Assembly (NCBI RefSeq): GCF_000009265.1
Contig: NC_008380.1
Span: 811,501-875,500, forward strand
DNA from: Rhizobium johnstonii 3841
GTDB taxonomy: Bacteria; Pseudomonadota; Alphaproteobacteria; Rhizobiales; Rhizobiaceae
Length of the DNA stretch: 64,000 nt
Direction: 5' to 3'
Both the position numbers and the translations under genes were made by a program. The notes beneath the pieces are model-generated. The model was not told the origin of the DNA, did not search any database, and saw only the letters and a program-made list of their open reading frames with translations. This document shows positions 20,720 through 29,360 of this stretch, piece after piece (positions within the stretch are counted from its first letter, which is position 1; every line of letters starts with the position of its first letter).

Positions 20720-21044
20720 TCTCCCACTTGTCCATATCGAAGACATAGGTAACAGATCGTCCCTAAGACATGGGTGGCAACCTCGTGCCGAACGTGTCGT
20801 CGATCGTTCGCAAAATCCTCTGTTCGACGGCACGCGCACATCACCGGCCAGGCCCTTGACCAGCAGTTCTTGGATCTTCTGGCACCTGCGTGACTATCGC
20901 CTCGACCGGCTAAGGTAGTTGGTTGGCGCAACGCATCAGCCGCCGAGACCGATCCGTCGGCGCCTCCCGGTGGTCATCTTTGTAGCAATTGAAGATTTTG
21001 TAGCGGCTCGTGCCCGAGATGCCGAATTCCATTCACGCAGCTCG
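20720..21044. other. Gene-free stretch behind tRNA-His with an IS-end-like repeat pair
   Basis: No credible gene is seen. AAGACATAGGTAAC (20740-20753) and AAGACATGGGTGGC (20765-20778) form an imperfect direct repeat 25 bp apart. Such paired GACATRGGT boxes resemble the termini of IS481-like insertion sequences, but no transposase is present. No integrase gene and no second copy of the tRNA 3' end were found in the window. Confidence 0.3.
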
Positions 21045-22058
21045 TCAACCGCATGACAGCGAATCTCGCTTGATTACGTCGCTGCCAGCTGTTCCTTTAA
21101 GGATCTCCAGGTGCCCTTTGCAAACCGTCTTGACCAGATCGAGAAGCACCGTCGTTCGCTCGTGAACCCAGCCTAACGCCTCCTCGCTGATCTCGTAATG
21201 TTTCGAATAGCGCGCCTTCACGTACGCCTCGTTCAGTGTGTTGAACCAGGCGCGTTCTTTGTGCTGATCACGCGGAAAGGCCTCGGCCAGACGACGGTCC
21301 TGCTCCTCAGCAAGCGAGCGCAGAAACTTGATGTTGTGCGATGGTGGGCCGTAGTTGGTCAGAGTCAGCAGGACGCAAGAGTAGGCTTGTTCGAGTGCTT
21401 GATGCAGGCTGAATGCGGACAGGTTTGACCAGGAGTCCCCGGTCCTTTCCGACTTGCTGAGTTGAAATTCAGCTGTTCCAAGAAAAGCGCTGGCTTCGGC
21501 AAACCTTTGCTCAAAATGCTCCTTCGCCAACCGCAGTCGATCCTCCGACGAAAGAGGCTCGGGCTGGGCCAGCGGCTCATCGTCGAGTTCGTAGAGAACA
21601 ATGCCTTCCTTGCGAATGTCGGAGAAGAAATACTGCCCTTCCTTGAGGTAGGTATTCACCTCCCGTCTGGAATGCACGATGAAGCTCACCGGTGTTTCGA
21701 TCGACTTATCGTGGATTAGCCGGTCAGCCGCCTTGTACCAAATTTCGGCGAACTCGCAGAGCTTGCGGTTGTTGACGATGATCAGCAGATCGAAATCGGA
21801 GCGATACCCCTTCATGGTAAAGGGTTCATCGACCCATCCACCCTTGGCGTAGGAGCCGAACAGGATGATCTTCAAGATCCTGCCGCGCTTCTTGAAGTCG
21901 GCCGTACCCTCTTTCAACGCGTCCTCGAATTCCTCGTGCAGGATTTCGAGAACCCGGCCGAGCTCTCGCTGTTTGCGAAGCGGCATATGTTCAAGCGACG
22001 ATTTCATGAGCAATCGATAGGCGAAAGTTCCAATATCGTCTACTGGCAATTTTAGCAT
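21045..22058 (-). CDS. MNT nucleotidyltransferase fused to a HEPN domain
   Basis: A 337-residue two-domain protein. The N-terminal half is a minimal nucleotidyltransferase: ILFGSYAKGGW (GS motif) and, after an unusually long loop, SDFDLLIIV (the DxD metal site). The C-terminal half, from about residue 190, is a HEPN helix bundle with LHQALEQAYSCVLLTLTNY, then PSHNIKFLRSLAEE and the late ARYSKHYEIS motif, an R-x3-H spacing rather than the R-x4-6-H of active RNases. In many genomes MNT and HEPN are separate toxin-antitoxin partners; here they are one chain. It is divergent from the TraA gene across 315 bases, in a segment behind tRNA-His. Role inferred as a mobile-element maintenance or defence factor. 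Confidence 0.8.
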   Translation of the reverse strand: MLKLPVDDIGTFAYRLLMKSSLEHMPLRKQRELGRVLEILHEEFEDALKEGTADFKKRGRILKIILFGSYAKGGWVDEPFTMKGYRSDFDLLIIVNNRKLCEFAEIWYKAADRLIHDKSIETPVSFIVHSRREVNTYLKEGQYFFSDIRKEGIVLYELDDEPLAQPEPLSSEDRLRLAKEHFEQRFAEASAFLGTAEFQLSKSERTGDSWSNLSAFSLHQALEQAYSCVLLTLTNYGPPSHNIKFLRSLAEEQDRRLAEAFPRDQHKERAWFNTLNEAYVKARYSKHYEISEEALGWVHERTTVLLDLVKTVCKGHLEILKGTAGSDVIKRDSLSCG

Positions 22059-22373
22059 CGCTCAACTCCTGTTTTGCCCTTATGTCCCACCCGGTTGCCG
22101 ACCCATGCTAGAGAGTGTTGAAGCTTTTCAAGCACGTAGGTGCAGAGACCGCCTGATCACGGCGTAGCTGGAACCCGTGCACTAGGGCGAACAAAGCGTG
22201 AAATAAGGTTCGGATTATACTATCTTGAATAAAACAGTTAAATCGCCTATTTGTCGCAGTTGATGGACCCGCGCGAAAACCGGAGACAAGCGCGGAGCGC
22301 GTCAGTCGCTCGGTCTGACTATTGTGAAAGAGCGATTTCGCTCGTTGGTGCAACCGAATATGCGAGGACAATC
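22059..22373. other. Intergenic region upstream of traA, candidate transfer-origin area
   Basis: No gene. It contains an inverted repeat GTCAG/CTGAC (22301-22319) and a perfect GAGCGA-TT-TCGCTC hairpin (22330-22343) ending 30 bases before the TraA start. A CTAGGGCGAAC stretch near 22182-22192 faintly resembles the core of Q-type oriT nick regions (TAAGTGCGCCCT on the other strand), but the match is weak. Relaxase genes of this type usually lie beside their oriT. Confidence 0.3.
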
Positions 22374-25300
22374 ATGGCGATCATGTTCGTCAGAGCGCAG
22401 GTGATCAGCCGGGGCGCGGGACGCAACATCGTCGCGGCCGCCGCCTATCGTCATCGCACTAGGATGATGGACGAACTGGCCGGCACGTCGTTCAGCTATC
22501 GGCGCGGCGCCTCCGAGCTGATGCACGAGGAATTGGTCCTGCCGGATCAGGCGCCGGATTGGCTGCGGTCGGCGGTTGAGGGGCGTTCGGTCGCTGGTGC
22601 CAGTGAAGCGCTGTGGAACGCTGTTGAAGCTTTCGAGAAACTGGCAAACGCGCGGCTGGCGCGCGAGCTGATCATCGCGCTGCCGGAAGAGCTGACGCGG
22701 GCCGAGAACATCGCACTGGTGCGCGAATTCGTCGGTGATAATTTCACGTCCGAGGGAATGGTTGCCGATTGGGTCTACCACGACAAGGACGGCAATCCGC
22801 ACCTCCATCTACTGACGACCGTGAGACCGCTGACGGAGGAGGGCTTCGGGCCGAAAAACACTCCTGTTTTGGGAGAGAATGGCAAGCCACTGCGTTTCTT
22901 CCCGCCCGGGCGGCCCGGGGGTCGGATTGTCTATAAGTCATGGGGCGGCGACAAGGAAACCTTGCAGGCCTGGAAGGTCGCCTGGGCGGAGACGGCCAAC
23001 CGGCACCTGGCGCTTGCAGGCCACGAGATCCGGATCGATGGCCGCTCCTATGCCGAGCAGGGTCTCGATGGCATCGCGCAAAGACATCTCGGGCCGGAGA
23101 AGGCAGCCCTTTCCCGCCGGGGTGCCGAGATGTATTTCGCGCCGGCCGATCTCGCCCGCCGGCAGGAAATGGCCGACCGGTTGCTCGCCGATCCTGAGCT
23201 TCTGCTAAAGCAGCTCGGCAACGAACGCTCCACCTTCGATGAGCGCGATATCGCCAAGGCGCTGCACCGCACCGTCGACGATCCCGCGGTCTTCGCCAAT
23301 ATCCGGGCGCGGCTGATGGCGTCTGACGATTTGGTCCTCTTGAAGCCACAGCAGGTCGATGCCGAAACGGGAAAGATGGCCGAACCCGCCGTCTTCACCA
23401 CGCGCGACATTCTTCGCATCGAATATGACATGGCGCGGTCGGCGCAGGTCTTGTCGGAACGTCGCGGTTTTGCCGTTTCGTCACGGCATGTCGCGGCCGC
23501 CGTCAAGAACGTCGAGACCCAGGATCCCGAAAAGCCTTTCAAGCTCGATGCAGAACAGGTGGACGCCATCCGTCATGTCGCCGGCGACAGCGGCATTGCG
23601 GCCATTGTCGGCCTTGCCGGTGCCGGCAAATCGACTCTGCTTGCCGGCGCACGTGTTGCCTGGGAAAGCGAAGGTCGCCGGGTGATCGGTGCTGCCCTTG
23701 CCGGCAAGGCCGCCGAAGGACTGGAAGATAGCTCCGGCATCAGATCGCGAACACTCGCCTCCTGGGAACTCATCTGGGCCAATGGACACGAGACGCTTCA
23801 CCGCGGCGATGTGGTTGTCATCGATGAGGCCGGCATGGTGTCGTCGCAGCAAATGGCCCGCGTGCTGAAGCTCGTGGAACAGGCGGGGGCGAAAGTCGTG
23901 CTGGTCGGCGATGCGATGCAGCTCCAGCCGATCCAGGCGGGTGCGGCCTTCCGGGCGATAACCGAGCGCATCGGTTTTGCTGAACTCGCCGGCGTGCGCC
24001 GCCAGCGGGAGCCGTGGGCGCGCGAGGCATCGCGGCTTTTTGCGCGTGGCGAGACGGAGAAAGGTCTTGATGCCTATGCGCAGCAGGGCCACCTTGTCGA
24101 GGCAGAGACGCGAGACGAAGTCATCGCGCGGATCGTCGGCGACTGGACGAAGGCGCTCCGACAGGCAATCCGGAACTCTGCTGCGACGGGCAATGACGGC
24201 CGTCCTCGCGGCGATGAGCTTCTCGTGCTCGCCCACACCAATCAAGACGTGAAGCGTCTGAACGAAGCGCTGCGATCGGTGATGACGGGAGAGGGCGCGC
24301 TGGGTGAGGGCCGCTCATTCCAGACCGCACGTGGTGCACGGGAATTCGCTGCCGGCGACCGCATCATCTTCCTGGAGAATGCCCGTTTCCTCGAGCCCCG
24401 TGCTCCCCGCCTCGGCCCGCAATATGTGAAGAACGGCATGCTCGGTACGGTCGTTTCCACCGGGGACAAACGCGGTGATACACTGCTTTCGGTCCGTCTC
24501 GACAATGGCCGTGACGTCGTCATCAGTGAGGACAGTTATCGCAATGTCGATCACGGCTATGCCGCGACCATTCACAAGTCTCAAGGGTCGACCGTCGAGC
24601 GAACCTTCGTGCTCGCCACCGGCATGATGGATCAGCACCTGACCTATGTGTCGATGACCCGACATCGCGACCGCGCTGACCTCTATGCCGCGAAGGAAGA
24701 TTTTGAGGCGAGGCCGGAATGGGGGAGGAAGCCGCGTGTCGATCATGCTGCCGGCGTGACCGGTGAGCTCGTGGAAACCGGACAAGCCAAATTCCGGCCG
24801 AATGATGAGGACGCCGACGACAGTCCTTATGCCGACGTAAAGACGGATGACGGAGCCGTCCATCGTCTCTGGGGTGTGAGCTTGCCGAAGGCGCTCGAAG
24901 AAGGTGGTGTCTCCCAGGGCGACACGGTGACCCTGCGCAAGGACGGTGTCGAGAAGGTCAAGGTTCAGGTTCCGATCGTCGATGAACAAACCGGCCAGAA
25001 GCGATTCGAGGAAAGAGAAGTCGACCGCAATGTCTGGACCGCCAGTCGGGTCGAAACCGTCGCAGAACGCCTGGAGCGCATCGAGCGGGAAAGCCATCGG
25101 CCGGACCTGTTCAAGCAGCTCACCCTGCGCCTGTCGCGCTCCGGCGCCAAGACGACCACGCTCGATTTTGAGAGCGAGGCCGGCTACCAGGCCCATGCCG
25201 ACGACTTCGCCCGGCGTCGTGGGCTCGATCATCTTTCTCAAGCTGCGGCCGGCATGGAAGAGGAGGTTTCCCGGCGGTGGGCCGGGATTGCTGAGAAGCG

Positions 25301-26999
25301 CGAACAGCTGGCAAAGCTTTGGGAGCCGGCGAGCGTTGCGCTCGGATTTGCGATCGAGCGGGAACGGCGCGTCTCCTACAACGAGGCGCGAATTGAAACG
25401 CAAACTGTCTCGGATGCAGATGCTGCCCGTGTGCGGTATCTGATCGCACCCACCACGGAATTCGCCAGCAGCGTCGCCGAGGATGCGCGCCTGGCTCAGC
25501 TTTCGTCCCCGGCGTGGACGGAGCGGGAAGCCATCCTGCGGCCGTTGTTGGAGAAGATCTATCGTGACCCGGATGCGGCGCTGTCAGCGCTGAACGCGCT
25601 TTCCTCGGATATGAGCATCGAACCTCGCAGGCTTGCCGACGATCTTGCCGCAGCACCGGATCGGCTCGGCCGCCTGCGTGGTTCAGATCTGATCGTCGAC
25701 GGCCGTGCGGCACGCGACGAACGCGGCGTGGCAACGGTGACCCTGGAAGAGTTGCTGCCGTTGGCCCGCGCTCATGCAACGGAGTTCCGAAGAAACGCCG
25801 TGCGGTTCGAAAGCCGCGAGCAACAACGCCGCGCCCATATGTCATTGCCAATCCCGGCGCTCTCGAAGACGGCGATGGCGCGTCTCGTCGAGATCGAGGC
25901 GGTACGCAAGCAAGGTGGTGACGACGCCTACAAGGCGGCCTTTGCGCTTGCCACCGAAGACCGCTCGCTCGTCCAGGAGGTCAAGGCGGTCAGCGAGGCG
26001 CTGAGCGCCCGCTTCGACTGGAGCGCGTTTACCTCGAAGGCCGATGCGGTTGCCGAACGCAATATGATCGAGCGTATGCCGGAAGACCTCACGGATGAAA
26101 GACGCGGAGAGCTTACGCGGCTGTTCGAGGCCGTGAAGCGCTTTGCCGACGAGCAGCATCTCGCCGAGCGGCGGGATCGTTCGAAGATCGTTGCCGGCGC
26201 CAGTGCCGATCCCGAGAAGGAGAATGTCCCCATGCTCGCCGCCGTCACTGAGTTTAAGACCCCTGTCGACGAGGAGGCGAGATCTCGTGTTCTCTCAGAT
26301 CCTCTTTATCGTCAGCAGCGAGCAGCGCTGGCGGCCGTGGCAAGCACGATCTGGCGCGATCCGGCCGGTGTTGTCGGCAAGATCGAAGAATTGCTTCAGA
26401 AAGGCTTTGCCGCCGACCGCATCGCCGCTGCAGTGACCAACGATCCGGCCGCCTACGGTGCACTACGCGGCTCCGATCGCCTGATGGACCGGATGCTGGC
26501 TTCCGGCCGGGAGCGGAAGGAGGCAGTGCAGGCCGTGCCTGAAGCCGCCGCCCGCTTGCGCGCGCTCGGTTCGGCCTACGTCAATGTGCTCGATGGCGAA
26601 CGCCAGGCTGTTGCCGAGGAGCGACGGCGCATGGCAGTCGCCATTCCCGGCCTGTCGAAGGCGGCGGAAGATGTGCTCACGCGGTTGACCACCGGGGCGA
26701 AGAACAACGGCCGCAAGAAGAATGCATCGGCCGCTTCGCTCGATCCCGACATTCGCCGGGAATTCGAGGCCGTCAGCCAGGCGCTCGACGAGCGATTCGG
26801 TCGTAGTGCCATCCTCCGAGACGAGAATGATCTCATCCACCACCTCCCACCGGTGCAGCGCCGCGCCTTCGAGGCGATGCAGGAAAAGCTGAAGGTCCTG
26901 CAGCAGGCAGTCCGCAGGGAAAGCAGTGAGCAGATCATCTCGGAACGGCGCCAGCGGGCTGTCAGCCGCGGGCGTGGCATCGACATGAATGGCCTTTAA
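22374..26999 (+). CDS. traA: Ti-type conjugative relaxase-helicase TraA
   Basis: A 1541-residue DNA transfer protein. The ATG at 22374 follows GAGGACAATC and gives the family N terminus MAIMFVRAQVISRGAGRNIV; the frame is open upstream but has no site. Residues 1-260 form the MOBQ (MobA/MobL) relaxase with the metal-binding HLHLLTTVRPL. The RecD-like helicase follows, with Walker A GLAGAGKST near residue 413 and Walker B VVIDEAGM near 482, ending with a UvrD-type HGYAATIHKSQGSTV. A long helical C-terminal part of over 600 residues exceeds the roughly 1100-residue pTi TraA. No traC, traD, traG or mating-pair genes are nearby, so it is an orphan. Confidence 0.92.
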   Translation: MAIMFVRAQVISRGAGRNIVAAAAYRHRTRMMDELAGTSFSYRRGASELMHEELVLPDQAPDWLRSAVEGRSVAGASEALWNAVEAFEKLANARLARELIIALPEELTRAENIALVREFVGDNFTSEGMVADWVYHDKDGNPHLHLLTTVRPLTEEGFGPKNTPVLGENGKPLRFFPPGRPGGRIVYKSWGGDKETLQAWKVAWAETANRHLALAGHEIRIDGRSYAEQGLDGIAQRHLGPEKAALSRRGAEMYFAPADLARRQEMADRLLADPELLLKQLGNERSTFDERDIAKALHRTVDDPAVFANIRARLMASDDLVLLKPQQVDAETGKMAEPAVFTTRDILRIEYDMARSAQVLSERRGFAVSSRHVAAAVKNVETQDPEKPFKLDAEQVDAIRHVAGDSGIAAIVGLAGAGKSTLLAGARVAWESEGRRVIGAALAGKAAEGLEDSSGIRSRTLASWELIWANGHETLHRGDVVVIDEAGMVSSQQMARVLKLVEQAGAKVVLVGDAMQLQPIQAGAAFRAITERIGFAELAGVRRQREPWAREASRLFARGETEKGLDAYAQQGHLVEAETRDEVIARIVGDWTKALRQAIRNSAATGNDGRPRGDELLVLAHTNQDVKRLNEALRSVMTGEGALGEGRSFQTARGAREFAAGDRIIFLENARFLEPRAPRLGPQYVKNGMLGTVVSTGDKRGDTLLSVRLDNGRDVVISEDSYRNVDHGYAATIHKSQGSTVERTFVLATGMMDQHLTYVSMTRHRDRADLYAAKEDFEARPEWGRKPRVDHAAGVTGELVETGQAKFRPNDEDADDSPYADVKTDDGAVHRLWGVSLPKALEEGGVSQGDTVTLRKDGVEKVKVQVPIVDEQTGQKRFEEREVDRNVWTASRVETVAERLERIERESHRPDLFKQLTLRLSRSGAKTTTLDFESEAGYQAHADDFARRRGLDHLSQAAAGMEEEVSRRWAGIAEKREQLAKLWEPASVALGFAIERERRVSYNEARIETQTVSDADAARVRYLIAPTTEFASSVAEDARLAQLSSPAWTEREAILRPLLEKIYRDPDAALSALNALSSDMSIEPRRLADDLAAAPDRLGRLRGSDLIVDGRAARDERGVATVTLEELLPLARAHATEFRRNAVRFESREQQRRAHMSLPIPALSKTAMARLVEIEAVRKQGGDDAYKAAFALATEDRSLVQEVKAVSEALSARFDWSAFTSKADAVAERNMIERMPEDLTDERRGELTRLFEAVKRFADEQHLAERRDRSKIVAGASADPEKENVPMLAAVTEFKTPVDEEARSRVLSDPLYRQQRAALAAVASTIWRDPAGVVGKIEELLQKGFAADRIAAAVTNDPAAYGALRGSDRLMDRMLASGRERKEAVQAVPEAAARLRALGSAYVNVLDGERQAVAEERRRMAVAIPGLSKAAEDVLTRLTTGAKNNGRKKNASAASLDPDIRREFEAVSQALDERFGRSAILRDENDLIHHLPPVQRRAFEAMQEKLKVLQQAVRRESSEQIISERRQRAVSRGRGIDMNGL

Positions 27000-27029
27000 A
27001 CAAAACATGAGAGGCCATTTCTGTTGATC

Positions 27030-27113
27030 TGAATCCACAAATGATCAGTCTTGGCTGGAGTGTTCCGGTTGCATTATCCTGGCTGGGAAACGAACGGAAG
27101 GTGAAGAAGGTAT
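27030..27113. mobile_element. Decayed IS3-family end (relative of the IS at 49905-51132)
   Basis: TGAATCCACAAATGATCAGT, then TTGGCTGGAGTGTTCCGG, TGCATTATCCTGGCTGGGAA and ACGAACGGAAGG match the terminal repeat and transposase start region of the complete element on the opposite strand (TTGGTTAGAGTTTTCCGG, CTGGCTGGGAAAGGAACGG). The orfA start is ruined (a stop at its fifth codon) and similarity fades by about 27113. It begins 30 bases after the traA stop and marks the right side of the accessory segment. Confidence 0.75.
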
Positions 27114-27310
27114 AGCAGCTCAGACGAGCAGAATGCGTTTATCCAGATGCGTAGGCGATGGAGCGTGCCGGCGAAAATGCCAAACGACTAATTCCGATTG
27201 GAGCCGGATGCCGCTGCTCGAAGATCGTCGCCGACAAAGATACTGTTCCTATCGTTTCGATGGAACCCATGTCGCACCGGGTCGTTCTCCATGTTAACGG
27301 GAGAATATGC

Positions 27311-27754
27311 ATGTCGAAAACCCTGCTCTACGGCGCGACCAAGATCGACGAGACGAACAGCGCTTATGCGCCGATCGAAAGCCTCGCCCAGTTCCAGTGG
27401 AAGAACCGCGTCTTCATCCTTTTCGCCGACAGGGATAATTCCCGCGCCGGCCGGCAGGAAAATCAGCTGCTGGCCAATCGCTCGGCCCTCGACGAGCGCG
27501 ACCTAGTGGTGCTGAAGGTTTCGGGCACCGGCGTTCGAGCACTCTTCGGTGCGGTTGACGGCCTCGACGGCGAAGCGATCCGCCGCGATCTCGACGTGCC
27601 GGAGGTCGGCGAATTCGCCGCTTTCCTTCTCGGCAAGGACGGCACCGTCAAGCTCAAGGCTAGCGAGCCGATTACCGATGGCGAGCTCTTCGCCATCATC
27701 GACAGCATGCCGATGCGCGCTGCCGAATCGCTGAAGCCGGACAAGTTGTCCTGA
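27311..27754 (+). CDS. DUF4174 domain-containing protein
   Basis: A 147-residue protein. The ATG at 27311 follows CGGGAG; the open frame upstream is non-coding. The conserved core LAQFQWKNRVFILFADRDN, then RDLVVLKVSG, and the closing DGTVKLKASEPITDGELFAIIDSMPMR follow the pattern of DUF4174, a thioredoxin-like fold protein of proteobacteria whose function is unknown. No signal peptide or active-site CxxC is visible. A tiny Pro-rich gene follows 56 bases downstream, probably in the same transcript. Confidence 0.75.
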   Translation: MSKTLLYGATKIDETNSAYAPIESLAQFQWKNRVFILFADRDNSRAGRQENQLLANRSALDERDLVVLKVSGTGVRALFGAVDGLDGEAIRRDLDVPEVGEFAAFLLGKDGTVKLKASEPITDGELFAIIDSMPMRAAESLKPDKLS

Positions 27755-27810
27755 TATCGCTGAGAACCAAGATCACGAAGCAGAACCAAGATCATGAAAG
27801 GGAGGCGGTC

Positions 27811-27978
27811 ATGTCCGTGCCCAACGAACCCATTCCAGACCAGCCGCCGATGCCCGGGCCCGGCTGGAAGCCGGTACCGCCGATCAAGGAGCCGGAGCCG
27901 GACAGGCTGCCTGACGAGGCACCCGTTCCCAATCCCGACGAGAACGACGAGCCGGCAAAACACGCTTTCGAGACCTAA
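27811..27978 (+). CDS. Small proline-rich protein
   Basis: A 55-residue ORF, MSVPNEPIPDQPPMPG onward, with about one quarter Pro plus many Asp/Glu and no hydrophobic segment; likely disordered. GGAGGCGGTC stands directly before the ATG, and codon use matches its surroundings. Its last 4 bases overlap the stop of the convergent LysR gene. No family recognised. Confidence 0.65.
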   Translation: MSVPNEPIPDQPPMPGPGWKPVPPIKEPEPDRLPDEAPVPNPDENDEPAKHAFET

Positions 27979-28856
27979 AGAAAAATATGCCGTTCGGCGC
28001 TGACGAGTTCCTGGAGGAAATCGGCGACGCTCCTCACGCGTAGTAGGTCGCGCGCCGTTTCGTGATAGGTCGTCCAGTATGCGCGCCGGATCGAAACCTC
28101 GGGCAGGATGCGCTGGAGTTCCGGATACTGCCGGGCGATATAGTCGTGCAGGATGCCGATGCCGGCGCCTGTACGCACTGCCTCCGTCTGTCCGATCGCC
28201 GTCGAAATCTCGAAGCCTGCATCCCAGCTCCGCATCACTGCGCCGGAAAAATTCAGGGATGCGGTGAAGATCAGGTCTTCGACATAGCCGATGCGGCGAT
28301 GCGCCTTGAGCGCGTCGATATCGGCAGGTGTTCCCTGGGACGCCAGATAATCCCGCGAGGCATAAAGGCCGAGCGTGTAATCCGTCAGCTTCGAGGAAAC
28401 GAGCCGCCCTTGGTCCGGTCGCTCGAGCGTGATGGCGATATCGGCCTCGCGCAGCGAGAGCGAGAAAGAGCGCGGAACCGGCACGAGCTGGATCTTCAGT
28501 TCCGGATGGCGCTCGATCAACCTGCCCATGCGCGGCGCAAGAAAGGAAACACCGAAGCCGTCGGGCGCGCCGACGCGCACAGTCCCGGCAATTGCCGTAT
28601 CTGTGTGGCCGAGGCTGGCCTGTGCTGCGAGCATTTCCGTTTCCATCCGCTCTGCGGATGCCAGGAACACTTCTCCTTCGGCCGTCAGCTCGCAGCCATT
28701 CGTGCGGCGGATGAAAAGCCGCGTCTTCAGCGCCTCTTCGAGCGAAGTCAGCCGGCGCGAGAGCGTGGCGTGATTGAGGCCCAGCCGCTTCGAGGCGGCA
28801 AGGATTTGTCCGGTGCGGGCGACAGCGAGGAAAATTCGGACATCGTCCCAGTTCAT
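27975..28856 (-). CDS. LysR-family transcriptional regulator
   Basis: A 293-residue regulator. The N-terminal winged helix reads MNWDDVRIFLAVARTGQILA, then LNHATLSRRLTSLEEAL; the effector-binding domain starts near residue 92 (GTVRVGAPDGFGVSFLAP). This WDDxRxFLAVAR type often governs a neighbouring dehydrogenase. Its start overlaps the end of the small monooxygenase gene by 4 bases, so the two form one unit read away from mmsA. Control of mmsA across the 193-base divergent region, which holds an AATTTGCGCA inverted repeat, is plausible. Confidence 0.93.
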   Translation of the reverse strand: MNWDDVRIFLAVARTGQILAASKRLGLNHATLSRRLTSLEEALKTRLFIRRTNGCELTAEGEVFLASAERMETEMLAAQASLGHTDTAIAGTVRVGAPDGFGVSFLAPRMGRLIERHPELKIQLVPVPRSFSLSLREADIAITLERPDQGRLVSSKLTDYTLGLYASRDYLASQGTPADIDALKAHRRIGYVEDLIFTASLNFSGAVMRSWDAGFEISTAIGQTEAVRTGAGIGILHDYIARQYPELQRILPEVSIRRAYWTTYHETARDLLRVRSVADFLQELVSAERHIFL

Positions 28857-29167
28857 GGCTTGGCACGCATTGCGATCGGATCGACCTCGATAAGCGTCAG
28901 CGATGTGACCATGTGCGCCGTCTGGTTTTTGTACTTAAGGAAGTGCGGTGTTCGCAGATGGGCCTCGTATGCTTCCTGGTCGGCGTAGACCTCAAGGATA
29001 CGGATCCGGTTTGGGTTGTCCCTGATGGAAACAGCGCTCAGGGAAAGGACGCCGTCTTCCAGCGCTAGGGATGCTTCGATTTCTTCCGTGAGCAATGCGC
29101 GATAGGTTTCAAGCGTGTCCGGATCGATCTCCAGCTCCGCCATTCTGACAACGGGTTTGCGGCTCAT
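28853..29167 (-). CDS. Antibiotic biosynthesis monooxygenase-like (ABM) protein
   Basis: A 104-residue ferredoxin-like alpha/beta protein. The pattern VRMAELEIDPDTLETYRALL, then LEVYADQEAYEAHLRTPHF, is the ABM/YgiN quinol-monooxygenase fold, with the conserved HLxTPHF. Such proteins oxidise quinols or degrade reactive aromatic compounds without cofactor. It is translationally coupled to the downstream LysR gene (ATGA-type overlap). The substrate cannot be told. The promoter side faces mmsA. Confidence 0.85.
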   Translation of the reverse strand: MSRKPVVRMAELEIDPDTLETYRALLTEEIEASLALEDGVLSLSAVSIRDNPNRIRILEVYADQEAYEAHLRTPHFLKYKNQTAHMVTSLTLIEVDPIAMRAKP

Positions 29168-29270
29168 CGGTTTGACCTCCCCCAGGGTTTGACTTGTCGG
29201 CGTTTGACTTGTTGGCGTGCCGTGCCAAGTTTGAAAGCAGCGGCAGCGCCTGATGCAACGATAGAGCTAT

Positions 29271-29319
29271 AATTTGCGCACAACGGTTGCTTATATCAGC
29301 GCATTGATTTGTGCAAATT
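29271..29319. promoter_or_regulatory. Inverted repeat in the mmsA divergent promoter region
   Basis: AATTTGCGCA (29271-29280) and TGTGCAAATT (29310-29319) form a 10-bp inverted repeat with one mismatch, half-site starts 39 bp apart, ending 41 bases before the mmsA ATG. It is a candidate operator for the LysR regulator or another factor. Confidence 0.35.
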
Positions 29320-29360
29320 GAAGTGCGATTGTCGGCCATCCAAAAACAGGAGGAACACCC

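Noticed and set aside
20520..20735. 71-codon ORF over tRNA-His on the minus strand
   Set aside because: Its GLEPPTSGATNLRSNQLSY sequence is the well-known artefact of translating a tRNA gene.
20720..22373. Integrase or recombinase gene that would explain insertion at tRNA-His
   Set aside because: No tyrosine or serine recombinase motif in any frame; if it existed it has been lost or lies elsewhere.
24315..25403. 362-codon ORF antisense to traA
   Set aside because: Lies entirely inside the coding frame of TraA and shows no domain.
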